The position numbers and the translations under genes were made by a program. This document shows, in pieces, positions 1-8,098 of a stretch of 64,000 nucleotides of DNA. Numbering within the stretch: position 1 is the first letter of the stretch; every line of letters begins with the position of its first letter. Source of the DNA: JAMXLG01 sp963818925 (GTDB lineage: Bacteria > Vulcanimicrobiota > Vulcanimicrobiia > Vulcanimicrobiales > Vulcanimicrobiaceae); the NCBI GenBank assembly GCA_963818925.1, contig CAWFTN010000001.1, positions 1,178,001 through 1,242,000 on the forward strand, given 5' to 3'. Under the pieces are notes generated by a model that saw only the letters and a program-made list of their open reading frames with translations, was not told the DNA's origin and searched no databases.

Positions 1-111
1 AATGAGCCAGCTCAACGAGGCCGGTCTTTCCACGAAGCGCGCACGTCGTGGAAGGACGAGCGTGTTTACCTCGCTGCCGGCGATGAGGTCGAAGCGGTGC
101 GTTCTCGATGA
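1..111 (+). CDS. C-terminal tail of an unidentified protein (partial)
   Basis: Frame 1 is open from the first base to a TGA at 109-111 and gives 36 residues ending AAGDEVEAVRSR. The composition is charged and protein-like, and the strong hairpin at 155-184 lies about 45 bases downstream, as expected for the end of a plus-strand gene. The rest of the gene lies outside the window, so no function can be given. An alternative frame (ATG at 2, stop near 153) is also open but has a more arginine/serine-rich, shadow-like composition. Confidence 0.3.
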   Translation, partial: NEPAQRGRSFHEARTSWKDERVYLAAGDEVEAVRSR

Positions 112-152
112 AGGGCCGGCGGCGTTTCCTGCAACATCGCGAGAGGCGCAAT

Positions 153-190
153 AAAAGCGGGACCTCCGCGTGAAGGCCCCGCTTCGTTTT
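153..190. terminator. Bidirectional rho-independent terminator
   Basis: AAGCGGGACCT (155-165) pairs with AGGCCCCGCTT (174-184) with one mismatch. TTTT follows on the plus side (187-190), and AAAA (153-156) on the other side gives a U run on the minus strand. It can end both nrdJ, which finishes at 213 on the minus strand, and the plus-strand gene ending at 111. Confidence 0.75.
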
Positions 191-212
191 ACCGTTTGTT
201 ACACCGGCAGTT

Positions 213-3200
213 TTAGCTACATCCGCTCGTGGCGCCGCAGTTATCGCACTTTTCACATGCGCCGTTGCGGACCATCGTTAACTGTCCGCATTCGCCACAC
301 GCGTTACCGGTGTAGCCCTTAGCTTTCGCCGCGTTCACTGCTTGCGTTTTCGACATCACCGCCGTTGCTGTTACTGCGTGCGGTTGTGGAGTTGACGTGT
401 CGTGCATCGCCGGCGCATGTATCGGCGGCTCAGCCGTTGCGGCACTTGCCTTTTGTTCCGAACCCGGACGCAAGTGTGTCGAGACCGGATGGAATTGCTC
501 GGCGACGCCGGCGGGACGGACTTGCGTCGGGCCAGGTTCCTCGGCGATGTAGTCTTCGCTCTCCTCGACGCCCATTGCGTCCATCTCCATCGACGGTTGC
601 ACGTGCGCGAGGTCGTAGCGGCCGAGATAGCTCACGGCGAGTTCGCGGAAGATGTAGTCGAGGAGCGACGTCGCCATCTTGATGTTCTGATGGCCGACGA
701 CCGGACCGTTCGGCTCGAAACGCGTGAACGTGAACGCTTCGACGTACTCTTCGAGCGGCACACCGTGCTGCAGACCGAGCGAAACCGCGATCGCAAAGTT
801 GTTCATCAACGAACGGAACGCGGCGCCTTCTTTGTGCATGTCGATGAAGATCTCACCGAGCTGCCCGTTTTCGTATTCGCCGGTGCGCAGGTAGACTTTG
901 TGTCCGCCGATGATCGCCTTTTGCGTGTAACCGCTGCGGCGTTCCGGCATGCGGCGACGTTTCGCAATGTAGCGGTAGACGATCTTCTCTGCGACTTGCA
1001 GCGGCTGCTGGAACGCCTCGGGTGCGGCCGTTGCTTCCTCGGCTACAACGTCGCCGCCGAGATCGTAGCTTGCTGCAAGCGGTTGCGAGAGTTTCGAACC
1101 GTCGCGATAGAGCGCTACTGCCTTGATCATGCGCTCCCAGCTGTAGCGATACGCTTCCTTGACTTCGGCGATCGAGGCTGTTTGCGGAAGATTGATCGTC
1201 TTCGAGATCGCGCCTGAGACGAACGGCTGCGCCGCGGCCATCATTTCGATGTGCGCGATCGGACGGATGTAACGCGTGCCGTGCTTGCCGCAGGGCGTAG
1301 CGCAATCGAAGACGGGCAGATGCTCGTCTTTGAGATACGGCGCACCTTCGAGCGTCATGCGGCCGCAGATGTGTGCCGAGGCTTCTTCGATTTGCGTTGC
1401 GCTAAAGCCAAGGCCGTCGCGAAGCATCGAGAAGTTCCAATCGTTGAGCTGCTCTTCAGTGAAGCCGAGTTTCTCTTTGCAAAGCTGCTCGCCGAGGACG
1501 AATTTATTAAAGACAAAGGGCAGTTCGAACGCACCCGGGAGCGCAGCCTCCACGCGTGCAATCGCCTCATCGTCGAAGCCCTTTGCCTTCAACGTCGCGC
1601 GGTTGATGTGCGGCGCTTCGTTTAGCGTACCGGTGCCCTTTGCGTACGCTTCAATCGCATCGATTTGATCTTGTGAATAGCCTAGCCGGTGCAGCGCGGT
1701 GTCGACCGACTGATTGACGATCTTGAAATAGCCGCCGCCGGCGAGTTTCTTGAACTTAACCAATGCGAAGTCCGGTTCGATGCCCGTCGTATCGCAATCC
1801 ATGACGAGACCGATCGTACCGGTCGGCGCGATGACCACCGTCTGCGCGTTGCGGAAACCAGCGACTTCGCCGATCGAGAGCGCATCGTCCCACATGCGGC
1901 GCGCGAGTGCCCACGTCTCTTGCGTGAAGAGCGTCGGCGCGTACGTTACCGGCTTGACGCTCAACGCTTCGTAGTCTCCGAGCGTACCGTCATAGGCGGC
2001 GTTGCGATGGTTGCGGATCACGCGCAGCATCGGTTCACGATTCGCTTCGAAGCGCGCGAACGGACCTTGCTGTTGCGCCATTTCGGCCGATGTCCGATAT
2101 GCCGTGCCGGTCATCAGCGCGTTGATCGCTGCGCACCAGCCGTACGCCTCTTCCGAATCGTACGGTAATCCCATGCGCATGAGCAGCGTGCCGAGGTTCG
2201 CATAGCCGAGGCCGAGCGTACGATAGCCGTGATTCTTCTCCGCGATCGCTTTCGACGGCATCTGCCCCATCGTCACCGAGATTTCGAGCGTCGTCGTCCA
2301 AATGCGCGAGGCTTCGGCGAAGCGCGTCGCATCGAATCCGCCCTGCGGCGTTTCGAACTTCACGAGGTTCATCGATGCGAGATTGCACGCGGTGTCGTCG
2401 ATGAAGACGTACTCGCTGCACGGGTTCGTCGCATTGATGCGATCGTCGTTCGCGCACGTATGCCACTCTTGGATCGTGTCGTCGAACTGTAAACCGGGAT
2501 CGGCGCACTGCCATGCGGCAAGGCCAATCTGTTCCCACAGATCCATGGCCTTGATCGTCTTGACCGTATCACCGGTCGTACGCGCGATCAGATGCCAATC
2601 TTCATTCTTGTCGAGCGCGTTGAAGAACGAGTTCTGCAGACGAACCGAGTTGTTCGAATTTTGGCCGGAAACCGTGCCGTAGGCTTCCGAATCCCAGCCG
2701 GTGTCGTACTGGTCGATATTGAGATGCGTGTAGCCTTGACGCGCGTAGTCCAGCGCCTGTTGGGTGGCGCCGCTCGGCACGCCCAGCGAGAGCGCCTTAC
2801 GCACCGCTGTGCGTAGATGCGGATTGAGTGCGACGTCGAGACGCGCGGCTTCCGGGATGCGCGTGTCGTGCGCAGCGGAGAGAATCGCGTTGAGCTGCTC
2901 TTCGAGAATGCGCGAACCAATGACGAGGTCGGCGACTTTGCGTTCCTCGCGCACTTTCCACGTGACGAATTCTTCGATATCGGGGTGATCGGCGTTGAGC
3001 ACGACCATCTTGGCCGCGCGGCGCGTCGTGCCACCGGACTTGATCGCGCCTGCCGCGCGATCGAAGACTTTGAGGAACGACATCAAGCCGCTCGACGTAC
3101 CGCCGCCGGTAAGCTTTTCGCCGGCGCTTCGAATCTTCGAGAAGTTGGCACCGGAACCGGAGCCGCCTTTGAAGATGCGCGCCTCGCGCACGATGCCGTC

Positions 3201-3818
3201 GAAGATGCCGCCTTCGTTGACGAGATCGTCTTCGATCGAAAGAATAAAGCATGCCGAAACCTGCGGATGTTCGAACGCATTCGCGGATTTCACGACTTCA
3301 TTGGTGTGCGGATCGACGAAGTAATGGCCTTGCGCCGGGCCCGAAATTCCGTACGCCCAATGTAAACCGGTGTTGAACCACTGCGGCGAGTTCGGGGCGC
3401 CGATTTGGCGCGCGAGCATCGCGGCCATTTCATCGAAGTAGACGCGCGCGTCTTCCTCGGTATCGAAGTAGCCGTACTTCCAACCCCAATACGTCCAGCA
3501 GCCTGCGAGACGGTTGAAGACCTGACGCGAATCACGCTCGGCACCGAACGACGAATCAGACGCGGCTTCCGAGCGCCACAGCCACTCGGGCACGTCCTGT
3601 TCCATAACGCGCGTGGTCGCCGTAGGAACGCCGGCCTTGCGGCAGTACTTCTGGGCGAGCACATCGACCGCGACCTGACTCCAACCCTCGGGAACCATCA
3701 CGTCTTTTGCTTCGAAAATCACCGATCCGTCGGGATTGACGATCCGTGAGGTGCGGGGCTCGAATGTCAGCCCAGCGTATGGATCGCCCGGGGCGGAATA
3801 GAGGCGGCGAAACTTCAT
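213..3818 (-). CDS. nrdJ: Vitamin B12-dependent (class II) ribonucleoside-diphosphate reductase
   Basis: This 1201-residue protein is the oxygen-indifferent ribonucleotide reductase that uses adenosylcobalamin to make the thiyl radical and converts ribonucleotides to deoxyribonucleotides. Visible landmarks are the redox cysteine in QVSACFILS (about residue 190), the active-site NPCSE (465-469: Asn, radical Cys, Glu), the second redox cysteine in TACNLASMN (about 478), and a cysteine-rich C-terminal tail (CGECG, CEKCDNCG) that acts as zinc ribbon and re-reducing arm. The ATG at 3818 was chosen because AAGGAG lies 7 bases upstream; an in-frame extension to 3938 runs back through the promoter region. 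The gene stands alone and ends at the hairpin at 155-184. No aerobic NrdAB or NrdEF is seen in the window, and cobT/cobS at 11859-13648 support its cofactor. Confidence 0.97.
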   Translation of the reverse strand: MKFRRLYSAPGDPYAGLTFEPRTSRIVNPDGSVIFEAKDVMVPEGWSQVAVDVLAQKYCRKAGVPTATTRVMEQDVPEWLWRSEAASDSSFGAERDSRQVFNRLAGCWTYWGWKYGYFDTEEDARVYFDEMAAMLARQIGAPNSPQWFNTGLHWAYGISGPAQGHYFVDPHTNEVVKSANAFEHPQVSACFILSIEDDLVNEGGIFDGIVREARIFKGGSGSGANFSKIRSAGEKLTGGGTSSGLMSFLKVFDRAAGAIKSGGTTRRAAKMVVLNADHPDIEEFVTWKVREERKVADLVIGSRILEEQLNAILSAAHDTRIPEAARLDVALNPHLRTAVRKALSLGVPSGATQQALDYARQGYTHLNIDQYDTGWDSEAYGTVSGQNSNNSVRLQNSFFNALDKNEDWHLIARTTGDTVKTIKAMDLWEQIGLAAWQCADPGLQFDDTIQEWHTCANDDRINATNPCSEYVFIDDTACNLASMNLVKFETPQGGFDATRFAEASRIWTTTLEISVTMGQMPSKAIAEKNHGYRTLGLGYANLGTLLMRMGLPYDSEEAYGWCAAINALMTGTAYRTSAEMAQQQGPFARFEANREPMLRVIRNHRNAAYDGTLGDYEALSVKPVTYAPTLFTQETWALARRMWDDALSIGEVAGFRNAQTVVIAPTGTIGLVMDCDTTGIEPDFALVKFKKLAGGGYFKIVNQSVDTALHRLGYSQDQIDAIEAYAKGTGTLNEAPHINRATLKAKGFDDEAIARVEAALPGAFELPFVFNKFVLGEQLCKEKLGFTEEQLNDWNFSMLRDGLGFSATQIEEASAHICGRMTLEGAPYLKDEHLPVFDCATPCGKHGTRYIRPIAHIEMMAAAQPFVSGAISKTINLPQTASIAEVKEAYRYSWERMIKAVALYRDGSKLSQPLAASYDLGGDVVAEEATAAPEAFQQPLQVAEKIVYRYIAKRRRMPERRSGYTQKAIIGGHKVYLRTGEYENGQLGEIFIDMHKEGAAFRSLMNNFAIAVSLGLQHGVPLEEYVEAFTFTRFEPNGPVVGHQNIKMATSLLDYIFRELAVSYLGRYDLAHVQPSMEMDAMGVEESEDYIAEEPGPTQVRPAGVAEQFHPVSTHLRPGSEQKASAATAEPPIHAPAMHDTSTPQPHAVTATAVMSKTQAVNAAKAKGYTGNACGECGQLTMVRNGACEKCDNCGATSGCS

Positions 3819-3902
3819 GCATTGCTCCTTCGGCGCAGCCTTTATCGAACACCTGTTCGCTATTCGATTAGACTCGAACGCGAACGTCAGAGAAGGCCCG
3901 GT

Positions 3903-3950
3903 GGGATACCTATTGTGGCATACCGGGATAGTAAACACAAGATATTGGGG
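3903..3950 (-). promoter_or_regulatory. Putative nrdJ promoter overlapped by a pair of NrdR-box-like sites
   Basis: On the minus strand a -35 TTGTGT (3940-3935) and a -10 CACAAT (3917-3912) are 17 bases apart, which predicts a start near 3905 and an 87-base leader before the nrdJ ATG. Two 16-base sites resemble the NrdR box ACACTATATATTGTGT: 3935-3950 (ACACAAGATATTGGGG) and 3903-3918 (right half TATTGTGG, left half poor). Their centres are 32 bases apart, about three helical turns, as in known NrdR pairs, and each covers one promoter element. That layout fits repression by NrdR, but the left half of the second box is weak. Confidence 0.5.
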
Positions 3951-3963
3951 GTGGGGATCCGAC

Positions 3964-4051
3964 TCCTTGTGGTTGGCCTGTGGATCGATGTGAAAAATCG
4001 GGGAGCCGCTGCGAATGAGGGGCGGTCCTTGCGAGCGGCCTGTGGAGCGAT
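3964..4051. repeat. 26-bp imperfect direct repeat in the nrdJ-yqeG intergenic region
   Basis: TCCTTG-n5-GGCCTGTGGATCGAT at 3964-3989 recurs as TCCTTG-n5-GGCCTGTGGAGCGAT at 4026-4051, with 20 of 26 bases identical and a 62-base offset, close to six helical turns. It lies between the divergent nrdJ and yqeG genes. TGTGGAT resembles part of a DnaA box (TGTGGATAA), but neither copy is a full match. The phased spacing suggests a protein-binding site of unknown identity. Confidence 0.5.
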
Positions 4052-4088
4052 CCGAGGATACCGGGGATAAGCTGGGAACCCTGAGCGC

Positions 4089-4574
4089 ATGTTAGGCCCC
4101 GATCGCTACGTTACGCGCCTCGCCGACGTACCTCACGAGCACCTTGAAGAGCTCGGCTTCCGCGGATTGATCGTCGACCTCGACAATACGCTCATGGGCT
4201 TCCGCCAAACGGAACTCTGCGCCGACCATCTCGCATGGTGCGAACGCGCGCACGATCGCGGTTTCAAAATGGTGATGGTATCGAACAATTTCACCGCGCG
4301 CGTCACCGGCATTGCGAAGCAACTGCGTATTCCGTGCATTCCAAATGCGCTCAAACCATTGCCGTTCGGCGTCATGCGCGCGGCCAAAATGCTTGAAATG
4401 CCGCGTTCGCAGATCGCGGTCGTCGGCGATCAATTGTTTACCGATGTGCTCTCCGGTAAATTCTGCGGGTTGTACACGATTTTGACCGAGCCGATCGAAG
4501 CGAAAGATTTTCCGATCACCAAAATCTTTCGGTTCTTCGAGAAACTGATGTTGCCGGAGCGTCCGACGCCGTGA
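4089..4574 (+). CDS. yqeG: YqeG-family HAD IIIA phosphatase
   Basis: This 161-residue HAD-superfamily phosphatase has the nucleophile motif DLDNT early in the protein (residues ~33-37), the motif II Ser/Asn segment MVMVSNN, and the late VVGDQLFTDV acid motif. Length and motif order match the YqeG family. Relatives in plants and fungi (GEP4-type) dephosphorylate phosphatidylglycerophosphate, so a role in phosphatidylglycerol synthesis is plausible but not shown here. The ORF overlaps aroE by 4 bases (ATG of aroE within GTGA at 4571-4574), so the two are probably translated together, an arrangement also seen in Firmicutes. No strong ribosome site precedes the ATG. Confidence 0.88.
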   Translation: MLGPDRYVTRLADVPHEHLEELGFRGLIVDLDNTLMGFRQTELCADHLAWCERAHDRGFKMVMVSNNFTARVTGIAKQLRIPCIPNALKPLPFGVMRAAKMLEMPRSQIAVVGDQLFTDVLSGKFCGLYTILTEPIEAKDFPITKIFRFFEKLMLPERPTP

Positions 4575-5317
4575 AGCTGGCGCTCATCGGCGATCCGGTC
4601 GAACATAGCAGAAGCCCCGAAATTCACCGCCGCTTCTTGCGCGACGCCGAGATCGATGGAAGTTACGTAGCGATTCGCGTTCCGAAGATGAACGCGATCT
4701 CGGTCGTACGCCGCATGCGGCTCGATTCATATACGGGCTGCAATGTTACGTATCCGTTGAAAGAAGAAGTGCTCAAAGCGTGCGACGCGCTCACGGAAGA
4801 AGCGGAACGTGCGCAGGCGGTCAACACAATTTTCTTCGGCCGCGAGATTCTCGGGCACAATACCGACGGCATCGGCGCCCGCGACGCGCTCGAGGGGCTG
4901 CTCGACGAGCCGATCTCGTTGAAACGTATCGGCGTCTTGGGATACGGCGCAACCGCGGGCGCGATTCTCGCGCAGTTTCAAGAGAACGACGCGTACCTGT
5001 TTATTTGGGGACGAGATTCGAAAAAAGTTGCCGCCGCCTGCAAACGCTACGATGCGAAGGAATGGCCCTACGATAATCCGCCGGAGATCGTAATCAGTAC
5101 GTTGCCGCCGAAGGTGCGATTCGAACCGCCGATGCTCGAGTCGCTGATGCGCGCGGATATCGTCATGGACACGAACTACGGCACGCGCTCAACGTTGCAT
5201 CACCAGCTCGAACGCGAAATCGTTCCCGGCGATGCCATGCTAGAAGCGCAAGCGCGCGCCTCGTTCGATTTCTGGCTGGCCCACACGGCCGAAGCCGAAT
5301 CCGCGATTTTAGAGTGA
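4571..5317 (+). CDS. aroE: Shikimate 5-dehydrogenase
   Basis: The 248-residue protein reduces 3-dehydroshikimate to shikimate with NADPH in the chorismate pathway. The substrate-binding motif SRSPEIH is at residues ~13-19, NVTYPLKE holds the catalytic Lys (about 64), AVNTI and HNTDGIG hold the catalytic Asn/Asp pair, and a Rossmann segment (GVLGYGATAGA) starts near residue 122. The glycine-rich loop reads GYGATAG where many AroE proteins have GAGGAA, a minor variation. It starts within the last codons of yqeG (4-base overlap) and is followed after 62 bases by the convergent LptF/G gene. Confidence 0.93.
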   Translation: MKLALIGDPVEHSRSPEIHRRFLRDAEIDGSYVAIRVPKMNAISVVRRMRLDSYTGCNVTYPLKEEVLKACDALTEEAERAQAVNTIFFGREILGHNTDGIGARDALEGLLDEPISLKRIGVLGYGATAGAILAQFQENDAYLFIWGRDSKKVAAACKRYDAKEWPYDNPPEIVISTLPPKVRFEPPMLESLMRADIVMDTNYGTRSTLHHQLEREIVPGDAMLEAQARASFDFWLAHTAEAESAILE

Positions 5318-5379
5318 ACGTCCGCAGTACGCCGGATCGGCCACGACATGATGCTCGTGCACGCGCAGCACGTCGGTGG

Positions 5380-6543
5380 TTACTGCTCGATGGGACGCGG
5401 CGGCCTGCGGAGCGGAATTAGCCGCGGACGCAGCGCGATGAGCGGGTCCTCGAGCCAGAGCATCGCGACTCCGGCGACGCACATGAGGATGTTCGGCAGC
5501 CAGCACGCGAGCGTCGCATCCATGAATCCGGTCCGTCCGAACGCCGACGCGGCGGTCACGAGCAAGTAGTAAATAAAGAAGGCAAGAACGGCCATCGCAG
5601 CGCCCATCGAACGGCCCTTATTGCCGAAGCGGATCGCAAGCGGCACGGCGAGCAGCACGCCGACGATGCACGCAAACGGCCACGCCGTCTTGTTCGCAAG
5701 GTTCACTCGCAGTACGCCGAGCGCCGTGCCGCCGATGCCCTGCGATTCAAGAGCGTAGATCTGCTGCCGCAAGCGCGCGCTCGACATCGTCCACGAGTCG
5801 GAGTTGACGCTGCTTAGGAACTCCTTCGCCGTTTCTCCCGCAGGCAATGGAACGTTCACGTCCTTGCCCGTCTTTTGTTTCGTGACGTTGCCGTTGGCGT
5901 CGTATTTCGAGATGACGGGTGCGTGCAGAATCATGAAGCCGTCTTGAAGCGTTGCCGACTTCGCTTGCATCGTCTCGCTCCACGGCTGCATGCGCGCGGC
6001 TTGGAAAATCTGGACGCCGTCGAGCGTCGTGTTATCCGGCAGCACTTGCGTAACATAGTACACGGTTTCCGTCGCCGTGTCTTTGCGGAAGATCTGCTGT
6101 TCCGCGGGCAACGTATCGGCGTGATAGACGATTTGATAGAAACTGCGCGTCGAGACGTCGACCGCCGACGGCGCAATCGTCTCGTTGATGTAATAGCACG
6201 CCCCCGCGGCGATCACACCGAAGAGCAACGGGCCGAGCGCGATGCGCCAGACCGAGATGCCGGCGGCGCGCATCGCGGTGACCTCGTTGTTTCCCATTAA
6301 TGTTCCCATCGCAAGTAGCCCCGCGAAAAGGGTCGCGAACGGAAACGCCATCGGCGTACACTGCGGCATCCGATAAAGCACGAACTTCAGCACAAGCCAC
6401 ACCGGCGCGTGCTGGTTGATCACGAAGTCGGACGCAATGAAGAAGATGTTCAGCGCCCAGAAGATCAGGAACGCGGCAATTGCAAAGAAAAACGGCGGGA
6501 GCATCGCCGAGACCACGTAGCGGTCTAAGATCGGTATTCGCAT
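5380..6543 (-). CDS. LptF/LptG-family LPS export permease (YjgP/YjgQ)
   Basis: The 387-residue inner-membrane protein has the LptF/G layout: N-terminal helices (ILDRYVVSAMLPPFFFAIAAF onward, about residues 5-120), a large periplasmic beta-jellyroll (about 125-275) and C-terminal helices (about 285-375). LptF/G with LptB moves lipopolysaccharide or a related lipid onto the periplasmic bridge to the outer membrane, so the gene argues for a didermal cell. Only one LptF/G gene is present here, so its partner must lie elsewhere. It is on the minus strand, convergent with aroE and 19 bases downstream of tRNA-Ser. Confidence 0.88.
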   Translation of the reverse strand: MRIPILDRYVVSAMLPPFFFAIAAFLIFWALNIFFIASDFVINQHAPVWLVLKFVLYRMPQCTPMAFPFATLFAGLLAMGTLMGNNEVTAMRAAGISVWRIALGPLLFGVIAAGACYYINETIAPSAVDVSTRSFYQIVYHADTLPAEQQIFRKDTATETVYYVTQVLPDNTTLDGVQIFQAARMQPWSETMQAKSATLQDGFMILHAPVISKYDANGNVTKQKTGKDVNVPLPAGETAKEFLSSVNSDSWTMSSARLRQQIYALESQGIGGTALGVLRVNLANKTAWPFACIVGVLLAVPLAIRFGNKGRSMGAAMAVLAFFIYYLLVTAASAFGRTGFMDATLACWLPNILMCVAGVAMLWLEDPLIALRPRLIPLRRPPRPIEQ

Positions 6544-6562
6544 AGTGCAGATGGTGTAAATC

Positions 6563-6650
6563 CGGAGAGGGAGGGATTCGAACCCTCGAGACGCTTATCA
6601 CGTCTGCTCGCTTTCCAAGCGAGTGCCTTCAACCGCTCGACCACCTCTCC
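6563..6650 (-). tRNA. tRNA-Ser (anticodon GGA)
   Basis: The 88-base gene has acceptor GGAGAGG/CCTCTCC, anticodon stem CTCGC/GCGAG around loop TTGGAAA (anticodon GGA), a long variable arm (CAGACGTGATAAGCGTCTC) as expected for serine, and T arm GAGGG-TTCGAAT-CCCTC. The discriminator is G and CCA is not encoded. It lies between the LptF/G gene and the EAL gene, all on the minus strand. Confidence 0.97.
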
Positions 6651-6687
6651 GCGGCACACCCCGGTTGGCGCAGCGGCGTCCGAAGTC

Positions 6688-7470
6688 CTACGAGGAGGCG
6701 AGCTTTGCGCCATGCGCCGATTGCGCGAGCAGCGCTTCGAATTCATCTTGGGGAAGCGGACGCCCGAAGAGATAACCTTGCGCAAATTCGCAGCCGCAGT
6801 CGCGCAGAAAGTCGGCTTGCGCCTGCGTCTCGACGCCTTCGGCCTGCACTTTGAGTCCAAGCGCGTGCGCCATCGCAATAATCGCGGAGACGATCGCGAG
6901 ATCGTTGCTGTCCTCGGGAATGTCGCGCACGAACGTTTTATCGATCTTTAGTTTATCGATCGGAAAGCGCTTGAGGTAGGCGAGCGACGAGTATCCGGTG
7001 CCGAAGTCGTCCAGGGCGAGCGACATGCCGCGCGTTTTGAGCTGACGCATGATGCCGATCGAGTCTTCCGCGTTATGCATCGCAACGCTCTCGGTGATCT
7101 CGAACTCGAGCAGGCGGGTCTGATAACGATGCTTTTGAATCGCCTCTTCGATCGACTTCATCAAATTGTAGTGCAAGAACTGACGCCCGGAGAGATTCAC
7201 CGCCAGATGGACGTCGATCGCGAACCGGTCTTGCCACGCGCGAACTTGCTCGACGGCGGTTTTCAAGACCCAATCGCCAAGCTGCACGATGAATCCGGAG
7301 GTTTCCGCTTGCGTGATGAACGTTTCGGGCGGGGTGAAGTTGCCTTCGCGAGTCGGCCACCGGCACAGCGCTTCGGCGCCGACAATCGAGCCCGTCGGCA
7401 GATCGACGACGGGTTGATAAAAGATCCTGAACTCGTTGTAGCTCAGCGCGTTTGCCAGGCGCTGATGCAT
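6688..7470 (-). CDS. EAL-domain cyclic-di-GMP phosphodiesterase
   Basis: This is essentially a single EAL domain of about 260 residues that hydrolyses c-di-GMP to pGpG. Visible motifs are AEALCRW (the EAL signature), NLSGRQF, EITES, DDFGTGYSSLAYLKRF, KIDKTFV and AEGVETQAQ with the final Glu, so the metal and catalytic residues look intact. The ATG at 7470 (MHQRLANALS) is preceded by AGGA at 5-base spacing. A TTG start at 7569 would add 33 residues of low-complexity sequence and overlap the aldolase by 23 bases. A small perfect hairpin (CTGCCG/CGGCAG, 7495-7508) lies between the two start options. No GGDEF or sensor domain is present. It is the last gene of the operon with the aldolase and the ALDH-like protein. 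Confidence 0.85.
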   Translation of the reverse strand: MHQRLANALSYNEFRIFYQPVVDLPTGSIVGAEALCRWPTREGNFTPPETFITQAETSGFIVQLGDWVLKTAVEQVRAWQDRFAIDVHLAVNLSGRQFLHYNLMKSIEEAIQKHRYQTRLLEFEITESVAMHNAEDSIGIMRQLKTRGMSLALDDFGTGYSSLAYLKRFPIDKLKIDKTFVRDIPEDSNDLAIVSAIIAMAHALGLKVQAEGVETQAQADFLRDCGCEFAQGYLFGRPLPQDEFEALLAQSAHGAKLASS

Positions 7471-7546
7471 CGGCGTCCTGTAGCTCACTTTAATCTGCCG
7501 TTCGGCAGCGGGGGAACGGTTCCTTAGCCTAAGAAACGATCGTCCG

Positions 7547-8098
7547 TTAGGTTTTTGTGTAGTACGCAATCCGCGCGGCTTCTTCCGCGAGTTCAGTTTG
7601 CATGAACGCTTCCTCTAGCGTTGCGGCAACGGCCGTGACGCCGTGGCGCTCCATCACGACGAGGTTGATACCGCGCGCGAACTCCGCGGCGCAGAGATCG
7701 GCGAGTTCTGGCGTGCCGTTTTTACGGTACGGGGTCCACGCGCACGTTCCGAGCGATTCGCTGGCGCCCACGGTGTCGCGCGGAAACAACGCGCCGGTCT
7801 TCGACCAAACCACCGACATGGAGGGATGCGTGTGGACGATGGCGCGAACGTCGGGACGGACGCGGTATGCGGCGAGATGCAGCGGCAATTCGCTCGTCGC
7901 TCGCTGGGACGGATCGCGCGGACGCCCCTCGGCGTCGACGCGCACGATATCCTCGGCGTTCAAATAGCCGAGACCGCGGGCCGAGGGCGTAACGAGCAGA
8001 TCGCCGTCATCCAGACGCACGCTGACGTTTCCGGAGGTGCCCATAACGAGGCGCCGGTCCCACAGACGCCGGCACCAGAGAAGAAGTTCCTCGATCAT
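7547..8098 (-). CDS. Class II (zinc) aldolase/epimerase family protein
   Basis: The 183-residue protein belongs to the fuculose-1-phosphate aldolase/adducin-head family. It has the substrate-loop motif GTSGNVSVR, the Glu of SELPLHLAAY, the zinc pair in VHTHPS and the later zinc His in MERHGV, so a full E-H-H-H metal site is present. The substrate cannot be named: fuculose, rhamnulose, ribulose or methylthioribulose phosphates are all possible in this family. Its ATG at 8098 overlaps the stop of the upstream ALDH-like gene as ATGA (8095-8098), so they are translationally coupled. The pairing with an ALDH homologue suggests handling of a sugar-derived aldehyde, which is inference. Confidence 0.85.
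   Translation of the reverse strand: MIEELLLWCRRLWDRRLVMGTSGNVSVRLDDGDLLVTPSARGLGYLNAEDIVRVDAEGRPRDPSQRATSELPLHLAAYRVRPDVRAIVHTHPSMSVVWSKTGALFPRDTVGASESLGTCAWTPYRKNGTPELADLCAAEFARGINLVVMERHGVTAVAATLEEAFMQTELAEEAARIAYYTKT

Noticed and set aside
402..1217. 271-codon frame antisense to nrdJ
   Set aside because: Fully within nrdJ and without any recognisable motif.
3819..3938. N-terminal extension of NrdJ by 40 residues
   Set aside because: The extension covers the predicted promoter and leader; the ATG at 3818 has a strong AAGGAG site and matches the family start.
3975..4051. DnaA boxes or a replication origin in the nrdJ-yqeG gap
   Set aside because: TGTGGATCG and TGTGGAGCG match only part of TGTGGATAA and there is no AT-rich unwinding region. 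Kept only as an unexplained direct repeat.
3819..4088. Cobalamin riboswitch upstream of nrdJ
   Set aside because: The predicted leader of about 87 bases is too short, and I see no B12-box-like conserved segment.
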